Assembly (NCBI GenBank): GCA_021397835.1 | Contig: JAJFZO010000695.1 | Location: forward strand, 62,001 to 126,000 | Direction: 5' to 3' | Length of the DNA: 64,000 nucleotides | Origin: Moringa oleifera | Lineage: Eukaryota; Streptophyta; Magnoliopsida; Brassicales; Moringaceae | Shown here: positions 12,330 through 24,835 of the stretch, in pieces | Numbering within the stretch: position 1 is the stretch's first letter | Layout: the number at the start of each line of letters is the position of its first letter | The notes under the pieces: generated by a model | Databases searched by the model: none | What the model saw: the letters and a program-made list of their open reading frames with translations, nothing else | Told to the model about the DNA's origin: nothing | Position numbers and translations under genes: made by a program

Positions 12330-12870
12330 ACCATGCGAGCACATTTTGTCCATAAGTGTGGACTTTACCCTTGCCCACAATGCAAATCTTGAGGAGTGTG
12401 GGGTCTACATGCAAACACATTCCAAAATCCACACTGCTGACTCTAATGCTGTTTGCACATGTGGACCTCTAGGCGGGGTTCGTGTGTGAACACACCTTGT
12501 AGTCCATAATGTAGACTCCGATGTTTTTCATACATGCGAACTTCGTGTGCGAACATAACTCGGAGTTCATAATATGGACTCTGATGTTGTTCGCACATGC
12601 AGACTTCTAGGCAAGGTATATGTGCAGGCATACCCCAAAGTCTATAATGCTGACACCGATGTTGTCCACATATGCAGACTTTTAGTCAAGGTCCACGGGT
12701 AAACCTCGAGGTACCCCACAGTACAGACTTATGTTATCCGTAATACAGACTTTGTGATTGTCCTTATTGTGGACTTCGAGGCTTGTCTGCATTACGAACT
12801 TCATGGGTGAGGTCCACATTGTGGACTCTAAAATGGTCCACCATGTAGACCTTAGTTGTTTGCAATATGA
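12330..12870. repeat. Degenerate minisatellite, ~65-75-bp unit
   Basis: About seven degraded direct repeats with consensus elements 'gttcgcacatgcagacttctaggcaaggt', 'gtgtgcgaacacac' and 'agtctataatg.ggactc.gatgtt'. Unit starts are visible near 12451, 12523, 12589 and 12664. It is distinctly GC-richer than its flanks and holds no credible coding frame. Confidence 0.75.
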
Positions 12871-13009
12871 GCCTTATCTTCCACTTTCCTTATTCTTAAA
12901 ACTTTCATCATTATTGTCTCGTATGTTGCATGAGATAACCCTTGATTGATGCGTGTTTTGTTAAGAATTTAAATTTCTTTTAGCATCCTGCATTTGTTTT
13001 TTCATTGAC

Positions 13010-13265
13010 TAAAGTTCAAGAATGCTAACCAAGGAATCCAATTATATGCTGATAAATAGATGAGATTTTTCGGGTAGCATATGCAACATTTCAACAACAA
13101 TTTTTCCAAATTATATACAAAATTTTCCAAATAAATAATAAAAACTATATGTACAGTTGAAACATTTGAGATGGAACTCAAGTTCCTGTCATTCTTGAAC
13201 ATACAATTTCAGGCATTCCTTGCACATCAAAGACAAATTGAGGGTGAACTTCAATAACATATTGA
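13010..13265. repeat. J block, outlying copy of an array component
   Basis: This block closely matches 29830-30080 and 36265-36515 in the large array, including 'aatccaattatat', 'caacaatttttccaaatta', 'gtcattcttgaacatacaa' and 'gcattccttgcacatcaa'. On the minus strand it directly follows the AIR9 exon at 13283-13410. It is the only array component found next to the AIR9 LRR exons, and so links this locus to the array. Confidence 0.8.
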
Positions 13266-13282
13266 TGAAAGAAATCGAATCA

Positions 13283-13410
13283 TTATGAATAAGAAGTGAC
13301 AACAATAAGTCTTCTTCAAAGGGTTGATCAATGGAAGCTTCTATGAGCAGATAGCTAGAAGGCAAACAATCCTTCCATTGCTCACCTAAGAAGCCAAAAG
13401 TCAAGTATGT
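13283..13410 (-). pseudogene. AIR9: AIR9 pseudogene, exon after the LRRs
   Basis: The minus strand reads EQWKDCLPSSYLLIEASIDQ then PFEED. This is a signature segment of AIR9, the plant microtubule-associated protein with leucine-rich repeats followed by many A9 repeats, located between those two regions. After PFEED the family expects a Cys-rich C-x-C-H-F segment. It is present but in another frame (C-C-H-F-L-F-I), so there is a 1-nt type frameshift. The exon then runs into the J block instead of continuing with AIR9. Confidence 0.88.
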
Positions 13411-14034
13411 TCAAATTCTAGGCATCGAATTAAAGGGCTTCCATGAATTATTTATTACTCTAATGTGGAATTATTCTTCTATCTAGAAAATTGAGCAGCA
13501 TCCCACAATTCAATCCTAATACAAAAGGCAAAGAGAAGCATATTGAAAAAAAATGGTCAAGATGCATAAAAAATTTAAAAGAAACAACCTTAATGATCAT
13601 AAGTAACATTAAGATAAATTAATATTGAAAATTCCAAGTAACTCATAGCATTTTGTCAACATAAATCGTTGGTTAGAAATGTAGTCAAAAAGCATATAAA
13701 GAGAGTGAATTTACTAAATGCATACTGATTGCATGCTTTAAATGACAAAACTCCTAACCATTTCTTATGCACAAAGCACTATGTGCAATAACACTTTGCA
13801 ATTGCAATCTCATCCCAGGAAGGATCAATAGAAAAATTCATATTAAATAGTAGGGACAATGGCACAGATTAACTTTTAAGGATAATAAAGAAGAATTTGT
13901 AAAAATCTTTTAAAGCAAGAAATTTAATAACTCATGCTAACTTTAATTCCACCAAGAAAAGGGCAATGGAGAGAGTTTTTAAGAAAAGACCAAAACTACA
14001 TCCAAGTTTCCAAATTCAGATATACAAATACCAA

Positions 14035-14124
14035 AAATTTCTTCAAGGTAGGACAAACAAGTAAAATGGAAGCTACTTCTAGATAAGGTATTTTAAGTAT
14101 AGGATTCTCCTTCACTCACAAATG
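14035..14124 (-). pseudogene. AIR9: AIR9 pseudogene, last LRR exon and following segment
   Basis: After a TAG acceptor (rc of 14125-14127) the minus strand reads HL-stop-VKENPILKIPYLEVAS then ILLVCPTLKKF. It matches the AIR9 segment HLRVEENPIL...ASILLVGPTLKKFN. An Arg codon has become TGA. The reading ends at KKF, and the expected downstream N-D-R-D-L-S segment is not recognisable. It lies between the exons at 14908-14971 and 13283-13410, as expected for AIR9. Confidence 0.85.
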
Positions 14125-14907
14125 CTATAGGATGGCAAAATTGAAACAAAATATATGTTTGTAATGAGAATATGTAAGAGTAACATTCTTTTAGCCCATA
14201 ATAACACATCCTCACCATTCCATCTCCAATACTTCTATTATAAAATCATGTATATGAAATAGCATGCACAAAAAGTAAAATAACTTAAATATCTAACTAA
14301 ATCCATTAGTTAAAACTCCAACAGTGATGATTGAGTGAAAAAACAACAAGACTAATTGCCTAGTTTTAGTTTTAGATTGTAAGAGCATATACCAAATTTA
14401 GAAGTCTGGCCGCCATTAACTATCAAAATTACAGCTCAAAGTTATACTTAATCATCATTATGAAATACATTTTAAAACAACTGATGAGCTAAATATTACG
14501 ACCTTCCGATATAAGTACCTTATCTCAAACTTGTGAGCATGCATGCAAACATATTTTAAATTGCATGGAAGTATTAGAATACATGTTTGAACATGTCTTG
14601 TTGAATGCTTTGATCTTTTTCTTTCGTAAGACCATGAGCTACATTTTATGTGAAGCATGAAATGGTAGCAATATCAAGTAGTTTGCTGAGCAACAAAAAA
14701 ACAAGAGTGGACCATAAAGGCCAGTGTCAGAAAAAGCATGCATAGCAAATCAGGTATGTGATAGAGGTTAACAAACATAAAGGATAACAACTGAGAGTAG
14801 GGAAACAAGATAGAGTAGAGACAATACTAACCTTAAAAAGTGAAAAGAGAGAATGAAATGAGTTAAGATTAGTTTGGTCACTAAAAGTTTGTGTTTTTTA
14901 TACTAAC

Positions 14908-14971
14908 CTCACGGACTGGCAAGTATGGGAAGCCCATCAGAGTTGATATTTTGTTTTACTGGCAGCTAAAA
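14908..14971 (-). pseudogene. AIR9: AIR9 pseudogene, LRR exon (VLAASK type)
   Basis: The minus strand reads VLAASKTKYQL, then after a frame change MGFPYLPVRE, followed by a GTTAGT donor (rc of 14902-14907). The AIR9 LRR exon here begins VLAASK and ends GFPYLPVLE. A stop and a frameshift lie mid-exon. The AG acceptor sits one base inside the expected first codon, implying loss of one base at the border. Confidence 0.83.
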
Positions 14972-15060
14972 CTTGTGAACAAATCAATAAATAAATGGAT
15001 TTAGTTATGATTAAAAGACAAATAAATAAGCAATCATACAACTAAAATAGAAAGAATATC

Positions 15061-15118
15061 TATAGTCTAGCTTAATTGGCCATTGAAAGAGACTTTAATT
15101 TATTTTGAGCAATAGAAA
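15061..15118 (-). pseudogene. AIR9: AIR9 pseudogene, LRR exon (AQNKLKSL type)
   Basis: The minus strand holds AQNKLKSLSMAN followed by a stop, then A-R-L and another stop. It matches the AIR9 LRR segment AQNKLKSLSMASQPRLQ. The first codons (F-L-S-V) are shortened by a small deletion, and the donor has become TATAG-like. It lies in the correct order between neighbouring LRR exons. Confidence 0.82.
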
Positions 15119-15228
15119 AGAACTAGAGGGGAGAACAGATTCACACCAAATCAATAATTATTCTGACATGAATCAAGAAGGCCTAAAGCTTTCAATGACC
15201 AAAGCAGGAAAAACTTTTAAAGCCTTAC

Positions 15229-15294
15229 CTCTAAGTTACGCAGCTGAATCAGGCTTACAAGTAAAGTGATTTGACTTCTAACAAGATACAATTG
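15229..15294 (-). pseudogene. AIR9: AIR9 pseudogene, LRR exon (QLYL type)
   Basis: This 66-nt, 22-codon exon has an intact frame, a TAG acceptor (rc of 15295-15297) and a GTAAGG donor (rc of 15223-15228). It reads QLYLVRSQITLLVSLIQLRN then LE, and matches the AIR9 LRR QLYLAGNQITSLASLPQLPNLE. The length is exactly one LRR exon. The neighbouring exons are broken, so the locus as a whole is dead. Confidence 0.9.
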
Positions 15295-15381
15295 CTACAA
15301 AAGTGATACGTGGATGAAGATCCTATTAGATGATGAACTCTCTTTTTACTGACAGCACAACAAAAATGAAACCACATAAAC

Positions 15382-15453
15382 CTCTAGTGCTTTGCAATTC
15401 TCAAGCGGTTTAAATCAAGGCCTTTTAAGATCATTTAAAATCAAATCAAGAAC
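15382..15453 (-). pseudogene. AIR9: AIR9 pseudogene, LRR exon (VLDLSFND type)
   Basis: The minus strand reads VLDLILNDLKRP-stop-FKPLENCKALE before a GTTTAT donor. It matches VLDLSFNDFKGPGFEPLENCKALQ of AIR9 LRRs, with a Gly codon changed to TGA. As at 14908-14971, the acceptor AG overlaps the first codon by one base. Confidence 0.88.
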
Positions 15454-15655
15454 TTGGCAAGAAAATAGTGATACAAATCATCTATTAGCTACTTGTGACA
15501 AATCTATGAACAGAATAAATAAGCTTATTGTAAACATTAAGAACCAAGAATGTATCAGTTTAAGGGTTGTTTAATATCTTCAAACAAATAACAATAACAA
15601 AAATAGTGACAGCAACTTCATAACAAGGATAAGAGTAAGTCTTGAGCTAATAAAC

Positions 15656-15721
15656 CTTCACTCGCGTAAGTATCTCAACTCCTTCAAGTGTAGATAACAG
15701 ATTGTTTCTGAGATAAACAAA
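15656..15721 (-). pseudogene. AIR9: AIR9 pseudogene, LRR exon (FVYLR type)
   Basis: This 66-nt, 22-codon exon has an intact frame, a TTTTAG acceptor (rc of 15722-15727) and a GTTTAT donor (rc of 15650-15655). It reads FVYLRNNLLSTLEGVEILTR then VK, almost identical to the AIR9 LRR segment FVYLRDNLLSTLEGIEIL..VK. Together with 15382-15453, 15229-15294, 15061-15118 and 14908-14971 it gives five consecutive AIR9 LRR exons in the right order on the minus strand. Confidence 0.92.
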
Positions 15722-15890
15722 CTAAAAATATGACTATTAGCTTCAAGAAACTACTATAACTAATTGAAACAGATAAAAGAAAATTGTGATAAGTGATAAT
15801 ATGCATCTATCTTCATTATATCCATATCAATATTTGAAAATTTTCTTTTTTAAGTAGGCATGCCAAAGCAAGCAGTAATCAGTGACATAC

Positions 15891-15935
15891 TTCAAGATTG
15901 AGGATAGCATATCTGTTTCACGCATTTACTTTTCT
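15891..15935 (-). pseudogene. AIR9: Possible preceding AIR9 LRR exon, degraded
   Basis: The minus strand ends in a segment resembling L-S-P-N-L-E (tatcctcaatcttgaa) at a GTATGT donor (rc of 15885-15890), where AIR9 would have its L-N-L-S-P-N-L-E LRR exon. The upstream part is frameshifted and only weakly similar. Nothing recognisable of the Ser-rich AIR9 N-terminus was found at higher coordinates. Confidence 0.4.
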
Positions 15936-15939
15936 CAAA

Positions 15940-18400
15940 TTATTAAAAAAAACTATTAGAGAAACATGACATCAGCTACCACTTCTCTGATAATTTTAGG
16001 CAAATAACTTCTCTAGTATACAGACAAAAAACCAATAAGGCAAGAAACATGCATATAATATCCATCATTTAACTAGTCAATCCCCAAAGCCAATATCAAA
16101 TCACAATATAAAGACCAATAGTGTTAATTTAATATCAAAATATATTTCTAAATTTCATGCTTAAGCTATTTATAGACAATTACAGGCACAGTTTATACAA
16201 ACATTGCTTCTGAATTACCATTATCTTTGAAGTATTTCTAAAAAAACCAGTGCATGCCCTAAATTTTTTAAATGCTAATGCTATCGAGAATACTTACTTG
16301 TACTTGTAAAATAAGAGCACCAAAATCATGGAATTCTTAAGAATTGGAAATAATACATGTATTTATATAACATTTACGAATGCAAATGTGTATGTATTTA
16401 GATATGAGTGTATGGATGAATTCATGGATGCAAATATGTGTATGCATGCAAACAAATTAGATATGATATGTGGGAAAAAGAAATTAAACAATGAAGGACA
16501 TTCATAGGGGCTATACTAGTTACTAAATAAAGTGCAAACCTTGAAAAGTCACAAACACCTTACATTGTTAAGACATTCTCCCAATATAGCCAAGTGGAGG
16601 TAAATCTAATGATAAAAGTACTCGACCACACGACTTGCCACATGATATTAGATAAGAGCATATGACACCAAACATAGCTCCTTTTCTTCAAATGAGTAAA
16701 GTCCTTACTCAAAATGATGAATGGTTAAAAGAAGCCACACTAGTCAACAAATTATGAATTGTCACAAAACGAAAGTTTATATTCACATGATGCTTACACA
16801 ATAAGAGGATCCATGCAAAGCTGACTAGTTATAATAAAATCAAGTTGTGAATTTTTCATTGTCATATAAAATTTCATAAAAAACTGTCAAACATGAGCCT
16901 TTCTAAAATAAAATGAAGGATCATATTACCTATTAGAAGGGGCTGATGCAAATGTTCTTCTTATCTTGAAATTGAAACACAAAAATAAGTATCACTTAAC
17001 AAAAAACCTCATAAAAATGCAATGAAATGATGTGTGAATATTAAGTAATTATCTTTCCTCATACTTAAGCAAATACAAGCTTAAGTCCGTAAGCTATTTG
17101 CCTGGAAGGAACAAACTTTTTATAACTTATTAAAACTTAAAGTAGATAACAACGATAACTTCAAGTAAAAACATAACTATAACAATGATTGAGAAAACAC
17201 AAAATTAAATAATAAAAGAGATAAGTGCTTATCCATACAACTACACCTCTTTGCTAATCATATTGATCAAGCATAATTCTTTGGTTAAGTAAAAATTATT
17301 GAACATCTTATGAAAAAAAAAAAATTATGTGTTGTGGACCCTTAGTAACAATAAAGATATATACCCTATCATTTCTCTCACAACCTATCAATTCTCTTAC
17401 ACCTTAATCACATTCAATGGCTGCAAAAATTCTTCATTACTTACATAAACTTTAAGATGAATAGTAAAAGCAATCATAATTAGAATTACTAATATTTTTT
17501 TGCTTTTAGTTTGCCTCAGCCTTATGCTGTGAAAAGGACCAAATAAGCATGTGAAATCCACATAATAAAAAGGATAAAGAAGAATCATAATCTAAAGCAA
17601 GTTTCTCCATTAAACCTATGCTTACTACCTAATCAGAGACACCGTGATTAAATACTAAAAGCCATAATCCTAAAATCTTGAATCCTAACGACAATCCTCC
17701 ATTTGCTAACTTAGCTGTTTATTTTCATTATCCATTATGGTAAAAAGACCTAAGTTGCATGACATGCATCACATTCACTAATGGACAAGCTTGTTATTCA
17801 ACATTCAGTGCTAAATTATTAGTTTTTCAAGATAAAGGAATCTAAATTAAAGAATTATATATACCTCTTCCTCACTCTCTCTTTTAAGCTCTAATGTAGC
17901 ACAGTGCCTCCTCCTTAGTGCTTCTAGCTCTACCATTATGCCGAGCAACAAGACAATTTCAACCCATAATTTTTTAACATTACAAGTACACATAAGGAAA
18001 GTTTATCAGTTTAAGAAATTTGGAGCCAATTGTTATGATGAAAAGCCATCTAGCCTTTTAATAAACATGAAAATACATTAACTTACTTTTATGATCATTT
18101 TGAGAACTCCACCAGAATCATAGATTGATTCCACTTATACCTTATGTGAATTGAAAACAGTAACAATATATTAACAGCTATTATAATCTTTACACATATA
18201 ATGACTAAAATATGCAGTTACCAAAAATTATCAAATCTACAGCAGTCAAAACATAGCCCTAAAATAAATAGTGCAACAGTATCTACACACAAGAGTTGAA
18301 AAAATGTTATAACCAAACGAGACATATATGACGCAATTTCCCTATCCTTTTGAGAAGATGTTGCTTCAAAAGCAATATGGATTATCCCATGCAAATACCA
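15940..18400. other. AT-rich intron-like DNA without supported genes
   Basis: No exon could be identified. The sequence resembles the intronic parts of the flanking AIR9 locus. Several stretches (for example near 17860-17930 and 18300-18420) are slightly richer in GC, but no frame is recognisable. Confidence 0.4.
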
Positions 18401-18409
18401 AAGAAAAAA

Positions 18410-19560
18410 GTTTATTTCGTATAATTGCATAATTTATTGAATATTGAAATAAGAGTGTTCAAAGATCTCTCTTGCTCAAAAACTTCATCAAAGAATGTAT
18501 ATACAATTACATACAAAACAAGCTAAAAGACATGCAAACAAGAATATTACAAGATTGAAAGCAATAGATAAAAAAAAAGTCTTTTTTTGGTTGCATGCAA
18601 AGAATAGAGCAGCATTCAAATAAGATGAGGGGTTCCAAGAAGGATCTAGAAATACTATAAATACATATCATCGGATAACACTTACCAGTAGTTGGGTATT
18701 ATTTAATTTGCTATTCTCCATAAGAATATCAACTTCAAAGAAAAAAGGATTAACTGGATTAAAAAAGAAAAATGATCAAAAAATTAACCTTCATTAAAAT
18801 AAAGAAAAATAAAAAGAAAAGTTCAATTTATATGCTCAGAAACAAAAGTAGAATATAATTTATTAGATGTTAGATCAACATTCTGCACAAGTTTATGCAG
18901 CTTAAAAACTTCATCATGAATTGTATATAGAAATACATACATAATAAAGTAGATAGGCAAGTTATAAATTGAAAACAAGAGAGAGAAAGATTGTTTATTT
19001 TGGTTGCATATAAAAGAACAAGGCAGGCCTCATATTGATTGATACCTATCCATTTCTTGACTCTATATAACTGTAACTTACCGAAAAAAATAGAAACATA
19101 TCTCACCGAAACAAATCTCTAAAGCAATTAATCGAATTAGTGAGAAGTCATCTGTCAATAAAATAACATTTAAAAATGATGACTTACTCTTTTCATTTTT
19201 CTATTAAATAAAAAAGATAATTCACAAGATTAGTATCAATAGTAACCTAAAGCTGCTTAAAAAATGTGATGTGTTTTTAAAAACGATCCACAGTTGCTAT
19301 GAACAGACTCAATTGGATAGCTGCATATTAATTTAATTTGCTGATCTTCATAAAAATATCAAATGCAAAGAAAGAAATAAGAACATGGTTAAATAATAGA
19401 GGTGACCAAAAGAAAGATGAACTTGGTTGAAATAATAAAAGTGACAAAAAAATTAACTTTTGTTAAAATAAAAAAGTTTAAACAAAAAAGTTCATTTTGT
19501 ATACTGAAAGAGAATAGTGAAAGCATTGCCTCATTTATTATGCATTAAATCAAGAGTTCG
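18410..19560. repeat. E-block tandem copies leading into the array
   Basis: Diverged direct copies of a block begin 'aaaaacttcatca..aatgtatat..aattacatac' at about 18475, 18900 and 19565. Each is followed by 'tttggttg...aagaa.caggca', 'ctccataa.aatatcaa' and 'aaagaaaa' stretches. The same block opens each macro-unit at about 24840, 32340 and 38635. The three close copies show that the array's 5' border has itself been duplicated. Confidence 0.7.
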
Positions 19561-22500
19561 TTGAAAAAACTTCATCAGGCAATGTATGTTACATACATAA
19601 ACAAAGAGGATAAGTAGACAAATAGATTATTTTGGTTGACCCAAAAGAATCAAGTAGGCCTTGTTTTGCTTAACGATTATCCATTTCTTGGTTGTATATA
19701 ACTGTCACTTCTACACAAAATCAACTGTTATGACTCCAAGAAGATGTATAACTAGTGAAGAAGTTTTTCACTAACTAAAATACGTTTACAAATGATGGCT
19801 AACTCCGTATATTTTTTGATTCTAGTTAAAGAGTTACACATAAAAAAAAAATTCAAAATATTAAAACACTAACCTTCTTGGTGACATTGAAACTGCATGA
19901 TAAGTTGTGGTAACAAGTTTTGAAAGGTGAGGTCTTTTCAAATAAGATCTACAAACACAATAAATAAACACAATTGGATAATACTTACCAAGTGTAATTT
20001 GCTGAGCTCTATGATAAATCCTAGTAAGGAACAAGCAACAGAAGGCCTAACTTGAAAGGTTTCAATCACAAGAAAGATTACTTAATGAATAAGAATGAGT
20101 TCATCCAACAAACAACGGTAGGCCTAATACTCAAAGAAAATGAATATAAAGTTATGAATCTACCATAATAACATTCCAAAGATCTTGTCAACTTTCATAG
20201 AAAGAATAAAATTAGAGGAACTTTGAGTATGCATGATTGTATGCAAAGACCTAAAAACATCTCTACCTAGTTCCATAACATCACAATCAAACAGCCCCTC
20301 AGCTGCTTCAAAAATAATGGGATGACTTACACTTCTTAGGCCATATATACTGGCACTTTTTATAGAAGAAAGTCAGTAGGAAACTAGAAATATGTTCATA
20401 CCTCAAATTTCGCTGCTTTAATCAAGCTTTTGCTTCACTTCTTTATGGACATCAGGCTTTACAAGTTAATAAAAATGAAAAAATAAGCAAAAATCACCAA
20501 AGAAGGTACAATCACATAAATCCTTATAGAACATCTAAGAGTTGTACAATACATTTTCCTTCCAGATGTGTGAATGAAAAAAAAATGGAGGAAAAAAAGA
20601 ATGAGAAAGAACAATAAAAGGTTATGAGGACAAGAATATCCAATTATGTTACAATTGGTCTTTATTGCATAAAATAATTCAAACATTTAACTTAGGAGGG
20701 TTAATCAAAGGCCAATGGTTTAGAGCATCAGTTGCAATACACTCAAAAACTTAGTAGTTGAAGTCAACAAAATTACCAAATGGCGTACACAAATTTGCAC
20801 AACTGTTCTTGAAATAGTGAACATCAAGAAAATTGTTTACAAAAGACCTGTATGCTAGTTGCCAAAATGTAAAACTATAAAGAACAACGATATCTAAACT
20901 CTTAACCACTTAATTCCTTATGTTGAAATATAGAATAAGGTATATAAACTAAAAGAAAATTGTAAAACAGGTTTGTTTTTAGATACTATAAAACATCATA
21001 ACAGAACACGAATATTCACTATAGGATATTAAAAAGATTTTACCTAGAAAAGGGAAAGGAAAAACCCATAAAAACAAAGATATTGGCCTGCACATTATCA
21101 ACAGTGATTGGTTCTATTAATGTAGAAATAGGTTGGCCCACAACGCCATCCTCTGTTACTAAAGTGTAGATAGCCACCAGTTTGTACCCACATCATCAAC
21201 ATTAACTTCATGCATCTTCCCTGTCTTTTGTGCAGCATCATCAAATCATCGAGATTAGACAAATAAGAAGTTGTACTATCCAATTACCTATGAGCTATCA
21301 ATACGAAAATTGGATCTTTTTAGGGAAGTTGCCAAATGATAAGAGGATACTAATAGGAAAAACAATGATTCAAAAGCTACAATATCTGATAAAGTAAGAT
21401 ATTTAGATAATAAAATACACTTCAGAAACGAAGGAAGAGAAAAGGAAAAGAACAAAGCACCTAGAGCCCAACAAAGAAAAAGTTTTAATCATTTCATTTG
21501 ATATCAAGTTTACACATGTCATACATGCCATAACAGTGGTAGTAAGACAAAACGAACTTTAGTCATCCAATAAATAGGATCACAGAGAAACAAGATCCTT
21601 TGCTGATTGACAAACTTGAACCATATGGATTACTAAAAGTTGAGAAATTGTTATTTAACCATAAATTTCGTTCAACGGAGAAATGTCAATATAGAACACT
21701 TCACAACAAGTAGTAAAATGAATTGCTGAATTTCTAGTAAGTTGATAACAAGATAGAAATTGAAGGATTTATCATACTCAGAATGGAGATAAGATCAAAA
21801 CTTCTAACCATAGATCTAAGCCATTGAATTCTAGTTTGCCCCCCCTTTTTTCCACTATAAATGCCAGAACAGTATATAAATAGGTGAGGAAACCCTCCCT
21901 TCAATCTCTAGCTTATTTATATGAGGAATTTCTGAAATTAAACAAATACATAAATAATGAAATATAACGACAACATTGATAGAATTTATGAGAAAATGAT
22001 CACTTTATTATACAAAGTAACCAAGCACGAGATCACTTTTGGTGAATGAAGGAGAAAATAATAAATCAAGTTAGCACAACTAGGACCAACTAAACAAAGT
22101 TCTCTGGTCAAAAGGCTCACATTGACAACAACAGTTAAATTATATCAAATACTATCTTGATATGAAGAAAGATATTTTAGATTTCAAGTACTTCAATCTT
22201 CTTCAGAACATAAATATTACGAGATAGGAAATGATCATCATGTCTATAACTACCATCGTGATTTTCATTATGACAAAAACACGTGAAAACCATTTAAATG
22301 TGAATCAATAATAAGTAAGAAAAGCTGAAAAAAAAAACTTCGTGTTAATTGAAAGTTTTGAAGACTTAGGACTAGGAAAAGTAGGACATAAGCTACATGG
22401 TAATTTTTTTTTTAATAAAGAAACATAGTATTTCCTTCTAGAAAGTTAGGAATCAATTTCAAAATGTCGAGGCTGCCAATAGTAACAATAACTCATGATA

Positions 22501-24835
22501 TGATCACCCAGTGGTTATCTAAGAATAAAAGCAATGGAAACAATAAATATGAATTAATTTTTTTAATTCTGACCAAAAAAACTAGTGTGAAAGCATACCT
22601 TCATGTGTGCCCTTGCTTCAAATTGATGCAAGTGATGTGACATCCCTCCCATATGAGAAAACTTCATGGTTAACAAACTTAGAGCTTGAAATTCTTTTCA
22701 CTATGTTATAGTTCTATTATATTACGTTCAAGAACAATTAGTTGGTCCTATTAATTAGCTTAAAAAGCTTCATGAAAATTTACAACAAGCCAAAAAATTT
22801 GTAGATGCGTCAAACTAGCAAACCTAGATGATTCGATATTTTTAAAATTATTGTAAGAAATATTAAGACACTATTTATGTATTTTAGGCTCACCTGTTTC
22901 ATGATTGATAGGCAACATGTGTAAGAAGTCTAAACTTTGAATTTAATCTATATGACTTTTTTAACTCATAAACACAAATAACCTAGAAACACAATCACCA
23001 AAAAAGATATAATGATTAAATGCCACATAACAGATTTCTTTGGAGAGTGTAATAGATAAAACAAAGAAATACAAAAGTTAAGTACCTTTCTAGTTCTCTC
23101 TAAGTTAAATTTTGTCATCCAAGGCCCCATTGTTAAAACTAAATTCCTAGCACTATTAGGTAATTGTGGTAATGGAAAGGCAACCATTGGTGTTGAATTA
23201 ACAAAAAAAAAAAATATTTTAGACATAAGGATAGACATTGACAAAAAAACAAAGGAATAAAGGATTAATTATAGCAAAGCATTACAAGATAAGATCAACT
23301 TTCTTACTCTGTTTGCATAAATCACATTGGCAAACACAAATATATGCAGATTATTATTAAGCAACAAGACCTACTAATGTGATATTTAGTCATCAAGCAT
23401 AAGCCCACATATGATCATCCTCGATTCTCTCATCTTCTTTTGACAAAACATTGTTGCTATTTTTATCCTTGAATGCCCCAATGTACTACAAGTTTCATTG
23501 GATAATATGATCAAACCAACTGTAAAGTCTTTTCCATCAATTACACAACAATAACCCAGAAATTTACTAGCTATTATTACCTTGTTAGCGAGGAGGCTGA
23601 ACATGTTCAGGATTGGAAGTAAGTAAGTTACAGAGTTATGGAGTCAAAAGTTATCCACAAAGCAAACATTTGTACCTGTTGGATTAAGGAAAAGGATTTA
23701 CATGAGAACAATAATGGACAAAGTGAGACAAGGAAAGAATATGAAGGACAAAGATTTCTTTTGGATTGCAGGCAGCAACAGGATGTCTCAATCATCATAA
23801 ACACGGAACTTCTTTGGAGTCTCCAAATGGGGGACCAAGTAGTAAATAACAATAAGGACAAGTGATCTTTGTAACCGATAAAATTTCAATAGGAATTAAG
23901 ACATGTAATAAAACATGGCTTTTAAGGGAATGTACTAAGTAGAGATTCTATTTTCTATATGGTGGTTGCATTCACCTAGACCATATAGTTTTTATGGAGA
24001 AAGAAGTCAGCCTCATTGTTTCATCCCATAAGAAACTAACATGACACCCATTTTTAGCTTCACTGCTAAGTATCCAACAATACATCTGTCTTTATGTTCA
24101 TAAATTTAGTATTTCTAGTTTTCTTGTCTCTGAGTAAAAAAAAAATAATATTAGGATCAATTGAAATATGGATAAAGGTCACCTGAATGACACAAGGCAG
24201 GAAAATAGAGTTGAAAAAACTACATGGTCAGCTAAATCTTCACATGGTGTTTTGTTTTACAAGGTACACTGTCAACATCATCAAAAATTTGCATGTATGA
24301 TATAGTAAATGAAAAGGCTATGCCACTTAAGAACATAGAGAATCTTCCATTTTTTCAACAAAGTTACCTTAATAGAAGTGCAAGGCATATAATCCACTTT
24401 AGTAGTGCAGGGCATATAATGCACTTTAGTTACTTTTATAAAGCACACAAGCATGCGTAAATTTTGAAGGAGTTCTTGCTTTAAATGAAATTGAGTTCGG
24501 CATATTAGCGTGAGTGTGGCAATGGTTCTTCAACTTTAATCATATAACTTGAACAACTCATACTTTTCTTGATTTAGCTATAGTTTATAGATTCCACCTC
24601 TATCGCAAAAATGTTGTAAACAGGCTTATGACATGAGAATCTTGTTTCTCTGTGAACATAAGATAGTTGATTCAGGTCTTTCCTAAACTATAGTATACAA
24701 TCACACCTAGATGGAAAGGGAACAATCAAACATTAACTTTACCAGAATTGAATAGACAATATCGTCCACATTATTTCACAAGCTGACAATCATGTAATAC
24801 AAGGCTAATATAATTTCACATTAAATCAAGAGTTT
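19560..24835 (-). repeat. Array macro-unit I (5.3 kb)
   Basis: In ascending order the blocks are E, L (19985-20070), D (20180-20345), N (20757-20850), one AIR9 last-A9 exon (21105-21250), 1.3 kb not shared with the other units, K (22599-22673), F (23086-23205), G (23395-23605) and H (24180-24245). Read on the minus strand, L, D, N, K, F, G and H look like exons of an unidentified gene. K ends ARAHMK then GTATGC. F reads PMVAFPLPQLPNSARNLVL and ends at GTACTT. D contains MKVDKIFGMLLW. No J block or A9-3 exon was found in this unit. Confidence 0.75.
21105..21250 (-). pseudogene. AIR9: AIR9 last-A9 exon, copy 1
   Basis: The minus strand carries the degraded form of the exon seen best at 26435-26583, but the frame is broken in the middle (one base missing near 'gtttgtacccacatcatc' on the plus strand). 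The 3' border reads CCAATCACT followed by GTTGAT, a plausible donor. It is the only AIR9 exon in macro-unit I. Confidence 0.75.

Noticed and set aside
20690..20750. Conserved 'ECIATDA..HWPLIN' reading next to the N block in four macro-units
   Set aside because: It lies directly after the N-block GTAAGT donor, so it is most likely intron; its frame is broken in copy 3.
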